The notes: generated by a model from the sequence alone, not told the origin. A stretch of DNA of 64,000 nt from Blastocladiella emersonii ATCC 22665 (GCA_025594325.1 JANHCV010000016.1:310001-374000); one strand, 5' to 3'; positions 21,061 through 35,707 are shown, counted from the first letter of the stretch. Made by a program: numbers and translations.

Positions 21061-24000
21061 ATGAACCACGCGGGCGGACTCGCCGCGGGCTCCGGCCACG
21101 CTGGCGGCGGACCCAGCAGTCCCGGCGGCAACAACGGCCTCTCCTCCAACAACTATGCTGGCGGCAGTAACGGCAACGGGAACGGCTCCGCGTTCGACCC
21201 CAGCTCGGCCTCGCAGCCGCCCCAGGGCCAGGTCCGTTCGACGCACGTTTGGCGACGCACTCGTTCTCGACGTTAACCCCTTAGACTCGCACTCATAGCT
21301 CGCTGCATTCCTTCGTCGCAGCCGTCTTCAGGACCTTGGCTCGGCCAACGGCATCCAGCGCTCGTCGTCGGCCCCGCCCGTCCAGCAGCATCGCGACATG
21401 GTACGCCTTCCACCAGGACTTGCTGCTGCGCCACCCGCCGCCCGGCCACAGACTGACTTTCGCCACCGCCTCTCGTCCAGCTCGACGACCCTGCCCTCTA
21501 CGAGCAGTTTGCCCACCTCAACCTGGGCCTCGAGGACATTCTCGGCCCCTCGCCACCCGCCAGCGCCAACCCGTACAGCAACGGCCACAGCAACGGCCCG
21601 ACCCCGACCACCCACTTCCCGCCCGGCCCGCCTCCGGCTACGGGCCTCGGCAACGGCGGCTTCTCCGCGACCGCCTCGCCGCTGCTCGCGCCGTCTGGTC
21701 TTGGCCTGCTCGGCCCAAGCGGGCTGCCCGACTCGGCCGCCCACCACCATCTGCACCGCGTGCTCCAGCACCACCATCACCAGCAGCAGCAGGGCATGGG
21801 CTCGCCCGGCGTGTCCGCCTTCTCGTCGCTCCCCGGCAGCGGCGCCAACACGCCCGACCACTTTGGCCACAGCCTCGGCCACGCCCACGGGCACGGCAGC
21901 ACCGGTCAGCTCCCGGACCCCTTCTCGTACGGCTCGCGCCTGTCCATTGTCGACCAGATCACCGGCCCCGCCGGCGCGTCCGGTGTCAGCCCGTCGAGCC
22001 CGATCGGCGCCTTCCCCGGCAGCGGCGCCCTGACCCCCGGCGGGTCCAACCCGTGGCGCTCGCGCTCGCCCGTGTCGTCGCTCGTCGGCCTCGGCTCGCT
22101 CCCGCCGACCTCGGTCGCCGCCCTCGCTGCCGCCTCGTCGGCCGCTTCGGCTGGGCCCACCATCTTCACGAGCAGCGGCGCCCCGTCGTTGTCGCTCCTG
22201 ACGGGCGCCGACGTCCTGCAGCCCACGCCCGTCGGCCGCCTGTCGCACCTCAACGGGCCCGCCTTCCTCGGCGGCTCCGGCGTCACGCAGAGCGCCACGT
22301 CGTCGCCCGCCGCCAACCCGCGCATGCTCATGGGCGGCGACTTCCGCTCGCCCTCGCCGAGCCTCGCGCTGCGCCACCGCCAGGCCCGCCACGCCGCCGC
22401 CTCACTCCTCGCTGACCGCTCGCAGTCGCCCGTCGGCGGCTACCCGCACCAGCACCAGCAGCAGCTTGAGGACGAGGACACCCTGCGCAGCGTGCTCAAC
22501 GCTACGCTACGTGAGCGCGAGCAGGATCTCGTCCCTGCCGGGTTCCCGCACTACGCGGGCACCGCGCCCGGCACGCCCGTCGCGCCGCCTATGCACCTCG
22601 GCCACCAGCAGCCGCAGCCGCAGCAGCAGCACGCGTTCCACCACGGCCACGGCCACCACGGGCTCCACACCCCGCCCGTCCAGTCAACGCACCTCGGCGG
22701 CGGCGCCGCGGGCTACGGCGGCTTCGACGGTGGCCCGCTCCTCGACACGGCGCCGATCCCGCGCAGCAACTCGGTTCCGCCGCCGCGCGCGTTCCGCGGC
22801 GCCAACGGGTTCGGGTTCAGCCCCGCCACCACGCCCGCGCACCTCGACGATCTCGGCGGCTCTGGCGCGCACCCGGGCGGCCACATGGACCCAGCCAGCG
22901 CCCTCGACGACTACGACGTGTACGAGAAGATGGTCGCCATCGGATTCCGGCTGCCTTCAGGCGCGATCCCGACGTTCCACGAGTTTCTCGACGCCGTGCG
23001 CACGTCGCACTTTTTCCAGGGCTCGCAACAGCAACAGCAGGTCCAGCCGCCGCCGCCGCCGCCACCCGCGCAGCACCAGCACCAGCTGCAGCAGCAGTAC
23101 GCGGCGCCCGCGCCCGTCCGCTACGGCTCGCACAGCGGCCGGTCGTCGCCCGTCCCGTCGAGCAGCAGCAGCTCCTCGGGCCGCAAGCCCCTGCACATCT
23201 CGTCGTCGCGGTACAACAGCCAGATCCCCGGCGGCCGGCCCGGCGAGGGCGGGAGCCATTCCGCGCACTCGTCCCCGTCGCCCGCCGCGCGGTACCTCGA
23301 CGGACCCGCGCCGCGCCCGCATCATCATCACCACCACCGCGGCGACCACGGTCCGCCGCCGCCGCCCCCGCACCAGCAGGAGTACGCGGGCCCGCCGTCT
23401 CGACGCGGTAGTGGCGGTGACTCGTACCACCACAACGGTAACGGCGGTGGCGGTAGTCGACGCCGCAACCCGAACCACCACTACGGCAACGGCCCGCAGC
23501 ACCACAACCGCCGCAGCGGGAGCCACACGCAGCACTTCCAGCCGCCGCCGTCGTCGCACAACGACCACCACCCGCACCACCATCACCACCAGCCGCAGCC
23601 GCCGTCCCGCTCGAACACGGCGCCTGCCGCGCCGACCTCCGCGCCCGCTGCTGCTGCCGCCGCGAGCGGGGGCAGCAGCAGCGGCGAGGAGCGCGTGCGC
23701 AGCGCGCTGCTCGAGGAGTTCCGGCAGTCCAAGAACAAGCGGTACGAGCTGCACGACGTGCGCGGGCACATGGTCGAGTTCTCGGGCGACCAGCACGGGT
23801 CGCGGTTCATCCAGCAGCGGCTCGAGGTGGCCTCGGCCGCCGACAAGGACCTCGTGTTCGACGAGATCCTGCCGTCGGCGCTCGCCCTCATGACCGACGT
23901 GTTCGGCAACTACGTGATCCAGAAGTTCTTCGAGCACGGCACCGACCGGCACCGGCACACGCTCGCGGCGGCGACGCACGGCCACGTGCTCGCCCTGTCG

Positions 24001-24933
24001 TTGCAGATGTACGGGTGCCGCGTGGTGCAGAAAGCGCTCGAGCACGTGGACGGCGCGCAGCAAGCGCGGCTCGTGGCCGAGCTCGACGGGCGCGTCATCC
24101 AGTGCGTCAAGGACCAGAACGGCAACCACGTCATCCAGAAGGCCATCGAGCGCGTCGCGCCGCACCACGTGCAGTTCATCCTCGACGCGTTCCACGGGCA
24201 GCTCCTCGCCCTCGCCACCCACCCGTACGGGTGCCGCGTCATCCAGCGCATGTTCGAGCACTGCACCGACGCGCAGATCGCGCCGCTCCTCGTCGAGCTC
24301 CACGCCCACACGCCCGAGCTGCTCGTCGACCAGTACGGCAACTACGTGATCCAGCACGTCCTCGAGCACGGCAAGCCCGCCGACAAGCAGCGGCTCATCG
24401 CCCAGGTCCGCGGCCAGGTGCTCACGCACTCCAAGCACAAGTTCGCGTCCAACGTGGTCGAAAAGTGCGTCGCGTTCGGGACCCAGGCCGACCGCCAGAT
24501 GCTCGTCGAGGAGGTGCTCGTCAAGGACGCGGCGCCGCTCATCGCCATGATGAAGGACCAGTTCGCCAACTACGTGGTCCAGAAGATGCTCGACGTGGTC
24601 GAGGGCGACCAGCGCATTGTGCTCCTCACCAAGATCCGCCCGCACCTCCACTCGCTCAAGAAGTTCACGTACGGCAAGCACCTCATCAACAAGGTCGAGA
24701 AGCTGCTCGTCCAGACAGGGCTCGGGCTGCACCCGTCGAGCCCCGGCAACGGGTCCGCCAGCGGTCCGAGCTCGGGCAACACGTCGCCCATGTCCCCGCA
24801 CCACCACTACCACCACAACGGCCACCAGGGGCACTTCCACCACCACGGCGGCCAGCAGCAGCAGCAACAGCAGTTCCCGCCGTCGCAGTCAGCGCCTGGA
24901 AGCCCGCGCGGTGGCCACCACCACGACGCGTGA
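21061..24933 (+). CDS. PUF-family (Pumilio) RNA-binding protein
   Basis: A post-transcriptional repressor of about 1,230 residues that binds mRNA 3' UTRs. Exons are 21061-21231, 21332-21400 and 21481-24933; all junctions are phase 0. The acceptor at 21331 is chosen because it alone keeps frame. Residues about 830-1160 form the eight-repeat Pumilio homology domain. RNA-reading triplets can be seen in order: SRFIQ, NYVIQ, CRVVQ, NHVIQ, CRVIQ, NYVIQ, SNVVE and NYVVQ. This is the same set as human PUM1, so binding to UGUANAUA-type sites is expected. The long N-terminal half is low complexity, rich in His, Gln, Gly and Pro, with polyHis and polyGln tracts. The C-terminal 75 residues are His/Gln-rich too. 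The start Met at 21061 is the first in the exon but is not proven. Confidence 0.93.
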
Positions 24934-25422
24934 TCGCGACACTTCCCTACCCGTGTCCCGCTGACCCGCGTTGTTACACCTGCACATTGTTTGTCCTTCC
25001 TCGTCGTTGCTCCCATCCAGTGTACCATTCTCTCTCGCTCCCCTCTCTTCGCGCCCCTTACATAGCCCCTTCCCTCACTTGCTCTACCCCACCTTCAGAC
25101 CGCCGACATTGCTCCATCTTCTCCCTCTCCCCTCCCGCCCCCCGCTTTTACATAATACACGAAAACGAACATAGTCCCTTTCTTATTCCTCTTGGCCGCC
25201 TCCGAAAGAGCGGAAGGTCTGGTGCCTAGCGAGCTCGCGTGAGCTCGTCACAACAGCTGATCAATTTTCACTAGGATGACGATGGGCCAACTCGAACTGG
25301 TCGTTCTCATTCAGGTTGGACGAGCAAGGCTGTCGTCAACTTTGCAGAACGCTCAAGAATGACCGTGATCGGCTCTTCCTCGCGTCCGCGTACAGAATCC
25401 ATCAAGGCAGAGACTCGAACCT

Positions 25423-25446
25423 GGCCATGGCCATGGCCATGGCCAT
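25423..25446. repeat. GGCCAT hexamer repeat, four units
   Basis: Four perfect GGCCAT units. A second tract of three units plus GG lies 160 bases further on. Each unit pair contains the NcoI-like palindrome CCATGG. Confidence 0.85.
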
Positions 25447-25607
25447 CGCTGCGGGCCACAGTCATCGTCGCGGGCCACGGCCCAGGTTGCAGCCTTGGTG
25501 GGCAGACGATGAGCGTACGCAGCTCGCCAATGGACAGCAACGACGCACTCGACAGACTCCTGGTTACCGCTGCAAACAACCAATCTACGTGGGAAATCGT
25601 GGCGCCA

Positions 25608-25627
25608 GGCCATGGCCATGGCCATGG
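25608..25627. repeat. GGCCAT hexamer repeat, three units
   Basis: The second GGCCAT tract, in the same orientation as the one at 25423-25446. Both lie between the 3' ends of the neighbouring genes. Confidence 0.8.
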
Positions 25628-25810
25628 TCGCGACCCCTGCCGCCTCAGCCATCCTTCCTGCTGGAACGCTTGGTGGCGGATGTATAAGCAAGAATATAGC
25701 TCTATGAGCTCGCATGATTTGGTAGGAAAATCAATTATATTCGTGCAAGCGCGCGCAAGCGCACCGCCACGCCATGGTCGCCGACGTTTGTGGGAGCACG
25801 ACGAGGAACG

Positions 25811-28087
25811 CTAGACGTACCACTCCTCGTTGAGGTACGCCGCCGTGACGAGCCCCTTTTTCCACGGCGGACTCGATTGATTGAGCTTGAGGACCTGGCG
25901 GCAAACCCAAGCGGGATCAGTGGGAAGCAGCTCTTCAAGAAACAGTTCCTTCGTTGACATGGTCCAGGTGCAGTGAGCGGGGTCAGCGACCTCCGCAGCG
26001 ACGCGCACGCGTAAATTCTCATCCGCTGAGAGAAAGGTCGGCCGCTTGAAGGCGGCGAGCCACGCGCGCCTGAGCTCGCCGGGATAATGGGAGAGGAGAG
26101 TGTGGAGCGCAAACCGCCACGGCGTCCACGACTTGGGCGCGTCGGGATGAAGCACAATATCGAGGCCGTTGAGAGAAGCAGAGGCCGGGCACTCCTCGTG
26201 CTTCAAGAGAAGGAGCGAGAGGAAGCAGGACGCTGACGTGGTACGAGTGCGGAGAATCCCCGCTGGACGGGCGACGATTTGGAGGGCCTCGGCATGGTGA
26301 TCGGGGTGATTCAACATGTACACCAAGAGGTCGGCGAGCTGGAATACCGCGTCCGAGCCCAGGGGAACGCTAGTGATGTGGCCTTGGAAAAAGAACTGTT
26401 TGAAGAGCAACGCGGGATCGTGCGAGTATGGCGGATCAAGCAAAACCTGGCAAATGTGTGGATGATCGCGGAGAATGTGGCTGCACCAGTGCGGGTCGCG
26501 GTCGGCGAACACGCTGAAGCAAACGTCGTTTTCGAGCAGCAGGGAAAGACCGAAAGCTTCAACATCGATGCTGAGCTCCAAGAAGAGTGATTTGTCGCCG
26601 GCGTCGCCGCTGTTGAACCTCTCTGGAACTTCGTCAAAGCTGCAGCGACAAAGGTCGCTCAGTGCTGGACAAGGGGCCGAGTTAGTGAGTAGATAGATGT
26701 ACCAGCCAGGAGTAGGCCATGGCTCACGAGTCAGAACGCACCGTAGATCAGCAATCGTTTGAAGCGGTTCGGGTGAAGCGTTTCCTTGGCAAGCTCAAAC
26801 ATTGAACGGTCGCAGCGGAGGAACGAACGCTTGAGCTGCCTCGAAAGCAAAGACTTCAGACCAAGGCCAACATTGACAAGTGGTCGAATCTCGTCAGGGG
26901 TAAGCCCTGCGCGAGGAAGGTGCGTCACAAGGGATAGCTCCAACAACTCATTATCGAGATCTTTGTGGCAGTACGCGTACAAGTCATTGCAGTCAGACGC
27001 GGACTTTGGGCTAGGGCAGGGCAATGAGCTGGGCTTGGAATCAAATGTGCGGTAAACTGTAGCAATCAGCTCGATATCCTTGCGGGGGGAGAACAACTTG
27101 AGCTTAAGGAGCGCCCCAGTTGTTCCAGCCATGGCGTTTGAGCCATTGAAGCTGCGCGAAAATGGAGCTGCTGCGCAGGTATTCGAGGTGGAGAGTATTG
27201 CAAAGTAAGTCCACGCCGGCATCGCTGAAAGAGAATTCGACTAGCAGCTCAGCAGAGCACCCGAACGGCTCCTGCATAAGTTGCGCAACCGAGTCAAAGT
27301 TCCATTCAAGCAGAGCGAGAATCGCCAAGAAGTCGACAAGGCTGATCCTGGAGGCTAGCTCGCATTGCTCCAACCACGTTTGAAGTCGGAGATTGCTTTC
27401 AACGTCTGGCTCGTAACCCGTGCGGCACAAATCAAGCATTTGAAAGGTTGGAGCGTGAAACGACGGCACATTGGCCTTGAGGTCCAGGACGAGGCGTTTG
27501 AGTAGGTCGAGCTCAGCCACCAGCGCAAGAAACGAGGCAATTTGTAAGGCGAGGACAATCGGATGCCATGCGGCGGCGCCCGCTGGGGTCGCACCGGCGG
27601 CCTCCACCACGGAAGTGACGTAGGCGGCTAGCTTGCCATCCCCGGCGTGAAGGAGACCGTGCTGTTGGAGGTCGGCACGAATGGCAAGAACGAGTCGATT
27701 GAGGAGCGCTTGCGTGATCGGGACCTTCGGCCGCTCGGCAGTTTCGCCTCGCAGCGTAGCAGCGCGGGCAGCACGATCCACGACCAAGAAGCGGGTCAGG
27801 TACTTGCTCAAGTGCGTCTCAATCGGCCCGCTTGGGAAGAGCCACTCCGGCACGACCCCGAGGGCCACGTTCTCGAGGACAACCAAGTGGCGAAGCCATG
27901 ATAACTGCAAGGTGCCAGTGGCGGCGAGCGAGTGGACCGTGCGCGAGGCCGCAGCGAGCAACGAGCGCGGCATGGCGAGCGCTACGACCCGCTCTAGCAC
28001 GTCGTAAGGCAAGTTTGCTTGAAGCATATAATTCATTGCATAGAGTTCGGTATGTTCATTCGCTTCATGTGAGCTGTTGGAGTTCAT
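25811..28087 (-). CDS. F-box-like orphan protein, apparent frameshift
   Basis: The coding signal runs through three reading segments: 27104-28087, 26742-27222 and 25811-26664. The last two are joined by a clear intron (26665-26741, donor gtgcgt, acceptor ccag) that keeps frame. The N-terminus resembles an F-box (NLPYDVLERVVALAMPRSLL, then AAASRTVHSLAATG); the rest is Leu-rich and helical, without a recognised domain. Segments 1 and 2 overlap in different frames and no splice pair following the local consensus fits. Removing one C from the CCCC run at 27114-27117 would restore a continuous frame, so this may be a frameshifted pseudogene, a base-call error or an unusual intron. Codon use is less GC-biased than in all neighbours, suggesting a fast-evolving or acquired gene. 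The ATG at 28087 is used. Confidence 0.6.
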
Positions 28088-29661
28088 GGAGGGGAGAGAG
28101 AGCGCTTGACCGGCGGCGGCCAGGGCGGCGGCTCGGCCTCAAGCGCTGACGAGCGGCCCGCAGCCGTTCCCTGCTCTCCCGCTCCCCCACCATTTACTAC
28201 GAATGAAATTAATAATACATGAACTTCATAGTCTTCACCGACCTGAAACTAAGAGTGGATCACGGCGCTTGAGCTGACAGCCGTAGACGAGCGACCTTCA
28301 CGGCGACTCTTGTGCTTGCGGCGCTCACTTTGACTTGTGATGTCTGCCTCGAACTGCGATCCGTGTTGTCCCAGGGAGTCGTTGTTAACCAGTTTGCTTC
28401 GGAGTATATGACCAACGCTTCGACTGAGAGCGGTGGTCGCGGTACTGGTCGACCGCTGGAGATCTCAGTTCGTACGAGCTGCTGCTGCTCCCGAGATGGC
28501 ATCCTTGCGAAGGTTGAGTCGCCAAGGTGACATGGATTGCAAGCAGTGCTCGACATCGCGGGAGCGCCTCGCGCGCTTCGTTAAGGAGTAGGATGGGGCA
28601 TGCGCCCCGACCACGGCGGGCCTAGCGCCAATGACTAAAGAGTACTTGGTTGAGCTCCAAGGCTGCGGAGACAAACCAGCTCGAGTTCGCTTGTTTTTAG
28701 TCATCCCTGGTCTCCATCGCGGCCCCGTGCTTGCGGCCCTTTATCCTTGCCTCAGCAATCCCCCGCCATCCATTTGATATCGCTGCGTGCTGATCTTGAC
28801 CTGTTCACCGTGATCATCGGCGGTGCCTGACTCCCCCAGAGCCGCGTTCCTGTTCTTGGTCGCCGAAGTGCGTCCGTTGGCGACGATGACCGCGTTGATG
28901 GCCATGGCCAAGTCATGAACGGTTCGGCTACCCTTTGGCCACGCGAGCCGGCTCAATGAGCAGTCAAGTCCCAATGAATAGTTCAAAGACGATACTCGGC
29001 GCTGGCCAAAGTGTGAAGTGGCCTCATCCGACTGAGCTGAAGGCGTGGCCAACGATCCTCGTTACTCGCGCCAGCATTCGCAAGACAATACACGCCTAAT
29101 ATGCACGCGCAATTAGGAAGCGAGAGTCCTCGGTCACCATGCTCAAACGTGCGCCGACCGCGCGCTTAGGGTACTCGCGAACTAAGCCGGCGGGATGGTC
29201 CGTGGCCATCGCCTCGGCTAGCCGGACGCGGCGACAGACGGCTCCCCCAGTACTCCTCGAGTTTGAGACGTTGATGTCCACTACGTTCCCATAGTGACCT
29301 TGGAGGCCAGGGATGGAGGGACGCGACGGAGGGTGGCGAAGGCGAGACTCGGGACAGGCGCGTGTGGCTACGGCACGTGGGCCGAGACGCGCGCCGACGT
29401 CGTCCCACCGCCGCCGCGGTCAGTGATTCGAGCCGCGGCCGCCTTCCCTCTTTTCTCCCCCGCCCCCGCCCATCAGCGACGCCACCCGACCCGCGCTACT
29501 TGCTGCATTCGCGCCCTCTCTCCCGCCTCGCCATCTCCCCCCGACCGACGCCGTACTCGTCACTGGCTGAGTGAGTGCGTGCGCGCTGTGCCGCCGCCCG
29601 TGGTCGATCGCCCTCAACTCACCCTCCCTCGTCTCCCTCTCTAGCAACCACCGCATCCGCC
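28088..29661. other. Divergent intergenic region upstream of the kinesin gene
   Basis: Spacer of 1.57 kb with lower GC content from 28200 to 29300 and several short frames that show no domain (for example minus strand 28741-29052). The kinesin-proximal part contains CACGTG (29374-29379) followed by CGAGACGCG (29383-29391). It may include decayed sequence, but no transposon signature was recognised. Confidence 0.45.
29374..29393. promoter_or_regulatory. E-box plus CGAGACGCG element upstream of the kinesin gene
   Basis: CACGTG and CGAGACGCG are separated by three bases, the same pairing as in the blocks at 2325, 3149 and 33336. It lies about 270 bases upstream of the kinesin ATG. Confidence 0.4.
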
Positions 29662-32767
<3,106 letters not shown>

Positions 32768-32846
32768 TCAGGAGGAGGAGGGGTAGACGAGGACGGGTGT
32801 TTTAGTGTGCCAACAAGAACAACAACTACGATATATATCTTCAGAT

Positions 32847-33248
32847 TTACACGGTCGTCCGCGCGCGCTTGGCCGATCCCTCTGCGGGCGCCGCAGCAGC
32901 TGGTGGCGCGACGGCGGCAGAAGCAGGCAGCGTCGCGTCGTCGTCCTTGTCGTCGTCCTCGTCGAGCTCGCTCTCTTCATCCTCCTCGTCATCCTTGGCA
33001 GCAGCCGCGCCCTTAGCAGCCGGCCCGTCGAGGTGCAGGCGCGCCGTGAGCGCCGCGTTGACCTGGTTCTGCAGCTCGAGCAGCGCGGCCGGGTACCCCT
33101 TCATCACGTCCTTGATGTCCGCCGAAACCGCGGGCGCCACGTCGACGGAAGCGAGCGGCGTGCGGTACGGCGACTCGGGGGACGACGCCGAGGGAACGCG
33201 CGCGTACGTCGCGGACAGGACGATCGGGGCGCTGGAGGACGAGGACAT
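32847..33248 (-). CDS. Small acidic protein, probable Gon7-like KEOPS subunit
   Basis: A 133-residue, single-exon protein. Its first half (LSATYARVPSASSPESPYRT, then LLELQNQVNAALTARLHLD) resembles fungal Gon7, with a beta strand followed by a helix and the LQxxVNxxLT pattern. An acidic stretch (EEDEESELDEDDDKDDD) and a basic end (SAKRARTTV) follow. Gon7 is a small stabilising subunit of the EKC/KEOPS complex that makes t6A in tRNA. The assignment rests on a pattern remembered from the family, not on a search, and the protein is partly disordered. The Met at 33248 is chosen over an upstream in-frame one 13 codons earlier. The gene is divergent from the Cache-like sensor and convergent with the kinesin gene. 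Confidence 0.5.
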   Translation of the reverse strand: MSSSSSAPIVLSATYARVPSASSPESPYRTPLASVDVAPAVSADIKDVMKGYPAALLELQNQVNAALTARLHLDGPAAKGAAAAKDDEEDEESELDEDDDKDDDATLPASAAVAPPAAAAPAEGSAKRARTTV

Positions 33249-33591
33249 GACTTTGCGGGGAGTCGGTGCGTGGTTCGAGCGTTGCATGGAGGGCGTTGAA
33301 GGTGAGGGGAGGAGAAGAGGGATCGGCCGAGGCGGCACGTGTGTCTCGCGTCCGGCTGTCTCGCACCTCGAGACGCGACGCGACGCGACACGACGCGTCC
33401 GCTTTCCGCCCGCCCGCCCGACGGCCGAAACTAACGAACAATGCATGCGGCCGCGATCCTGGACCGCGAGACACGCACGCGCCCCCCGCCGCGCGTACAT
33501 CCGCTTGGCGCGAGCTGACATGCGGGGCGACCTTCTTCGCCCAATGCGGACCCCCTTCATGCAACGCGTTCACTACTAGCTCTACGAGCAA
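33249..33591. promoter_or_regulatory. Compact bidirectional promoter with four CGAGACRCG-type sites
   Basis: This 343-base divergent spacer holds CACGTG (33336-33341) overlapping GTGTCTCGCG (33341-33350), then GTCTCGC (33358-33364). CGAGACGCGACG lies at 33369-33380 and CGCGAGACACGC at 33465-33476. This is the densest cluster of the recurring element in the window. Function is inferred. Confidence 0.5.
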
Positions 33592-35632
33592 ATGGATCCA
33601 CAAGAAGATGAATCGCGCGACCGCGTCGGCGGCACCTCCGGGCCCGTCTCCCCCTCGACCTCGCCGCCGCCGCGCCCGAGCCCGATCTCGACGGCCGCCG
33701 CGGGCGCCAAGTCGAGCAAGGGCAGCCTGACGGGATCAGGCACCGTGTACTCGCCCGGGTCGCGCAACATCATGTTCGGCGCCGAGACCAAGGGTGGGCC
33801 CGGACCCGCGGGCCTGCTCGCCGCCACCGCCGCGGTGCAGTCGCCGACCGCGGGCGCGTCCAAGGACTCGCTCAGCCCCTCGACGCGGTCCGCTGCACAG
33901 CTCGCATCGGCCGGGAGCGGGCTCAACTTGCCGACGGCGCGGACCGTCGGGTCGGCAGGGAGTAGGAACTCGCTCGTACCGCCTGCGCCGGCCCCCGCGG
34001 CGTCGTCGGGGATGGTCAAGAGCCCAAGCGGGGTCCGGTTCGATGGAGCCGCCGTGGAGGCGAGTAAGAAGAAGAAGAAGGTGTCTGGTACGCCCATCGC
34101 CCGTCCTACCAGAACGCCAACTGACTATCCCCCAAAACGCAGTCAAGCCGGCCGACATCATCTTCCCTCCCTCGCAAAAACTCGGCCTGCGGTTCTGGTT
34201 CACGGCGACGGTCCTGGTCCTATCCGTCCTCTCCTCGGTCGCCATGTGGGGCGTGACGCGGTCGCCGGGCGAGCTCGAGCTGGCCGCGCTCGTGCAGGTC
34301 GCGAGCGACTGGCGCCTGACGCAGATGCAGGACGAGGTGCAGCAGATTTTACTCGGAGCGCGCGGTCTCGTGCAGCAGCACCTGGCGCGGTGGACGGCCG
34401 GCGACGTGACGACGCTGGCCGAAGCGCGGCGCGACCTCCTCGCGCAGCTGCCGGCCACGCGCGACGTGTGGAGCTGCTCGGTCACGCTCGACGAGTCGAT
34501 GGCGGGGCTCTACGACATCCAACGCGAAAACGGCGGCCGGCTCGTGGCCTCGCTCGCGATCCGGAACGGCGTACGCACCGAGGCTTTCATCGACGCCGCA
34601 GGGAACACGGTCACGCCCATCTCGCAGGTTACCGGGTACTACCTCTCGGGCCAGGCGTGGTGGCAGGCGATCCAGGGGAGCCTCGCCGCGACGCGCGCGT
34701 ACGCGGCGGCCGCATCGGGTGGTGCGACTTCGCCCGTCGCCGTCTGGGACATGATCACGGTGGCCTCGCAGGTCGACTGGCTCGTCCTTGTCGCGCACAT
34801 GGCGCTGCCGTTCAACGGCACCGTGCCGTCGGACGCGCCGCCCGACGCGAAAAACATCACGGTCCACGCCGCCGTCAACTTCGACGGACTGACCGCCGCG
34901 CTCAACCTCGCGCTCGCCGACGGCGCCACAGCGTACCTCATTGACGCCACCTCGCTCGACCTCATCGCGTCTTCGACGGGCGTCGCGCTGCCCGCGTCCG
35001 CCAAGGCCGCCAACCTCCGCATGCCCCTCGCCAAGCTCGCGACGGCCAGCGCTGACGCCGTCCTCGCGGGCGTCGCGGCCGCTGTCGTCAGAACGCCGAG
35101 CAAGGCGCCGCTCACGGACGGCGCCGCGTGGCCGGTCGCGAGCTCGGCGGGTGGTGTCTACTACGCGCGCGTCCGCGCGCTCTTCAACTCGACGGCCAGC
35201 ACCGCGGCAGCGGGCCAGTGGACCCCACCATCCGCCACCGCCCTAAAAACCCTCCCCGCGTTCGGCCTAAACGTCGCGGGCCTGCCGCTGACCTGGATGC
35301 TGGTCCTGGTCGAGCCCGAGTCGGTGGTCGCGGGCCCGATCTCGCAGATGCGCGGCTCCCTGTTCCTCCTGTTCGCGCTGACGTGGGGCGTGCTGCTAGC
35401 GGTCGCGGGCATGGTGTCGTTCCCGGTCGCGCGGAAACTGAACCGGGTCGCGCTGACGGCGCTCGCGCTGGCCGCGGGCGTGAACCCCGACGTCGAGCTG
35501 CTGGCGAGCTCGGCGGCGCGCCAGCCGCGCGAGAACCGCGATCTCATGGCCGCGGTCGCGGTGCTCGTCACGCGGCCGTCGTTCAGAGAGTTCTTCTTCA
35601 AGTGGCGCAAGCGGCGGTTGGGCGGCGCGTAG
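33592..35632 (+). CDS. Two-TM sensor-like protein with Cache-like extracellular domain
   Basis: A 661-residue protein in two exons (33592-34087, 34143-35632; donor gtacgc, CTGAC branch, acceptor cgcag). A disordered N-terminus of about 165 residues ends in KKKKK. It is followed by TM1 at about 180-205 (FWFTATVLVLSVLSSVAMWG) and an extracytosolic region of about 380 residues. TM2 lies at about 585-610 (SLFLLFALTWGVLLAVAGMV). The ectodomain begins with a long helix and contains ISQVTGYYLSGQAWWQAIQG and LPLTWMLVLVEPESVV, which resemble the ligand-pocket parts of double-Cache sensors. After TM2 comes a HAMP-like turn (FPVARKLNRVALTALALAAG), then only about 45 residues (EFFFKWRKRR). No kinase, cyclase or phosphatase domain follows. 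The family placement is inference; the topology is clear. Confidence 0.7.
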
Positions 35633-35707
35633 CGAGTGTGGGGGATTGATTGAGAGAGAGACTATATATTGACAAGAAGTATTCAAACGGGGGCGGAGCT
35701 AATAGAT

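Larger units (their letters stand above)
24934..25810. other. Intergenic region with GGCCAT repeats
   Basis: This lies between the 3' ends of the convergent PUF gene and F-box-like orphan. It has a pyrimidine-rich 3' UTR-like stretch (24990-25190) and two GGCCAT tracts (25423-25446 and 25608-25627), and it turns A/T-richer near 25680-25745. No gene is seen. Confidence 0.5.

Noticed and set aside
21322-21331. Alternative acceptor at 21321 for the PUF gene's second exon
   Set aside because: It breaks the reading frame with both neighbouring exons, while the acceptor at 21331 keeps it.
25400-25425. A tRNA-like T-arm (minus strand GGTTCGAGTC)
   Set aside because: The flanking bases do not form a T stem, and no D arm, anticodon arm or acceptor stem is present.
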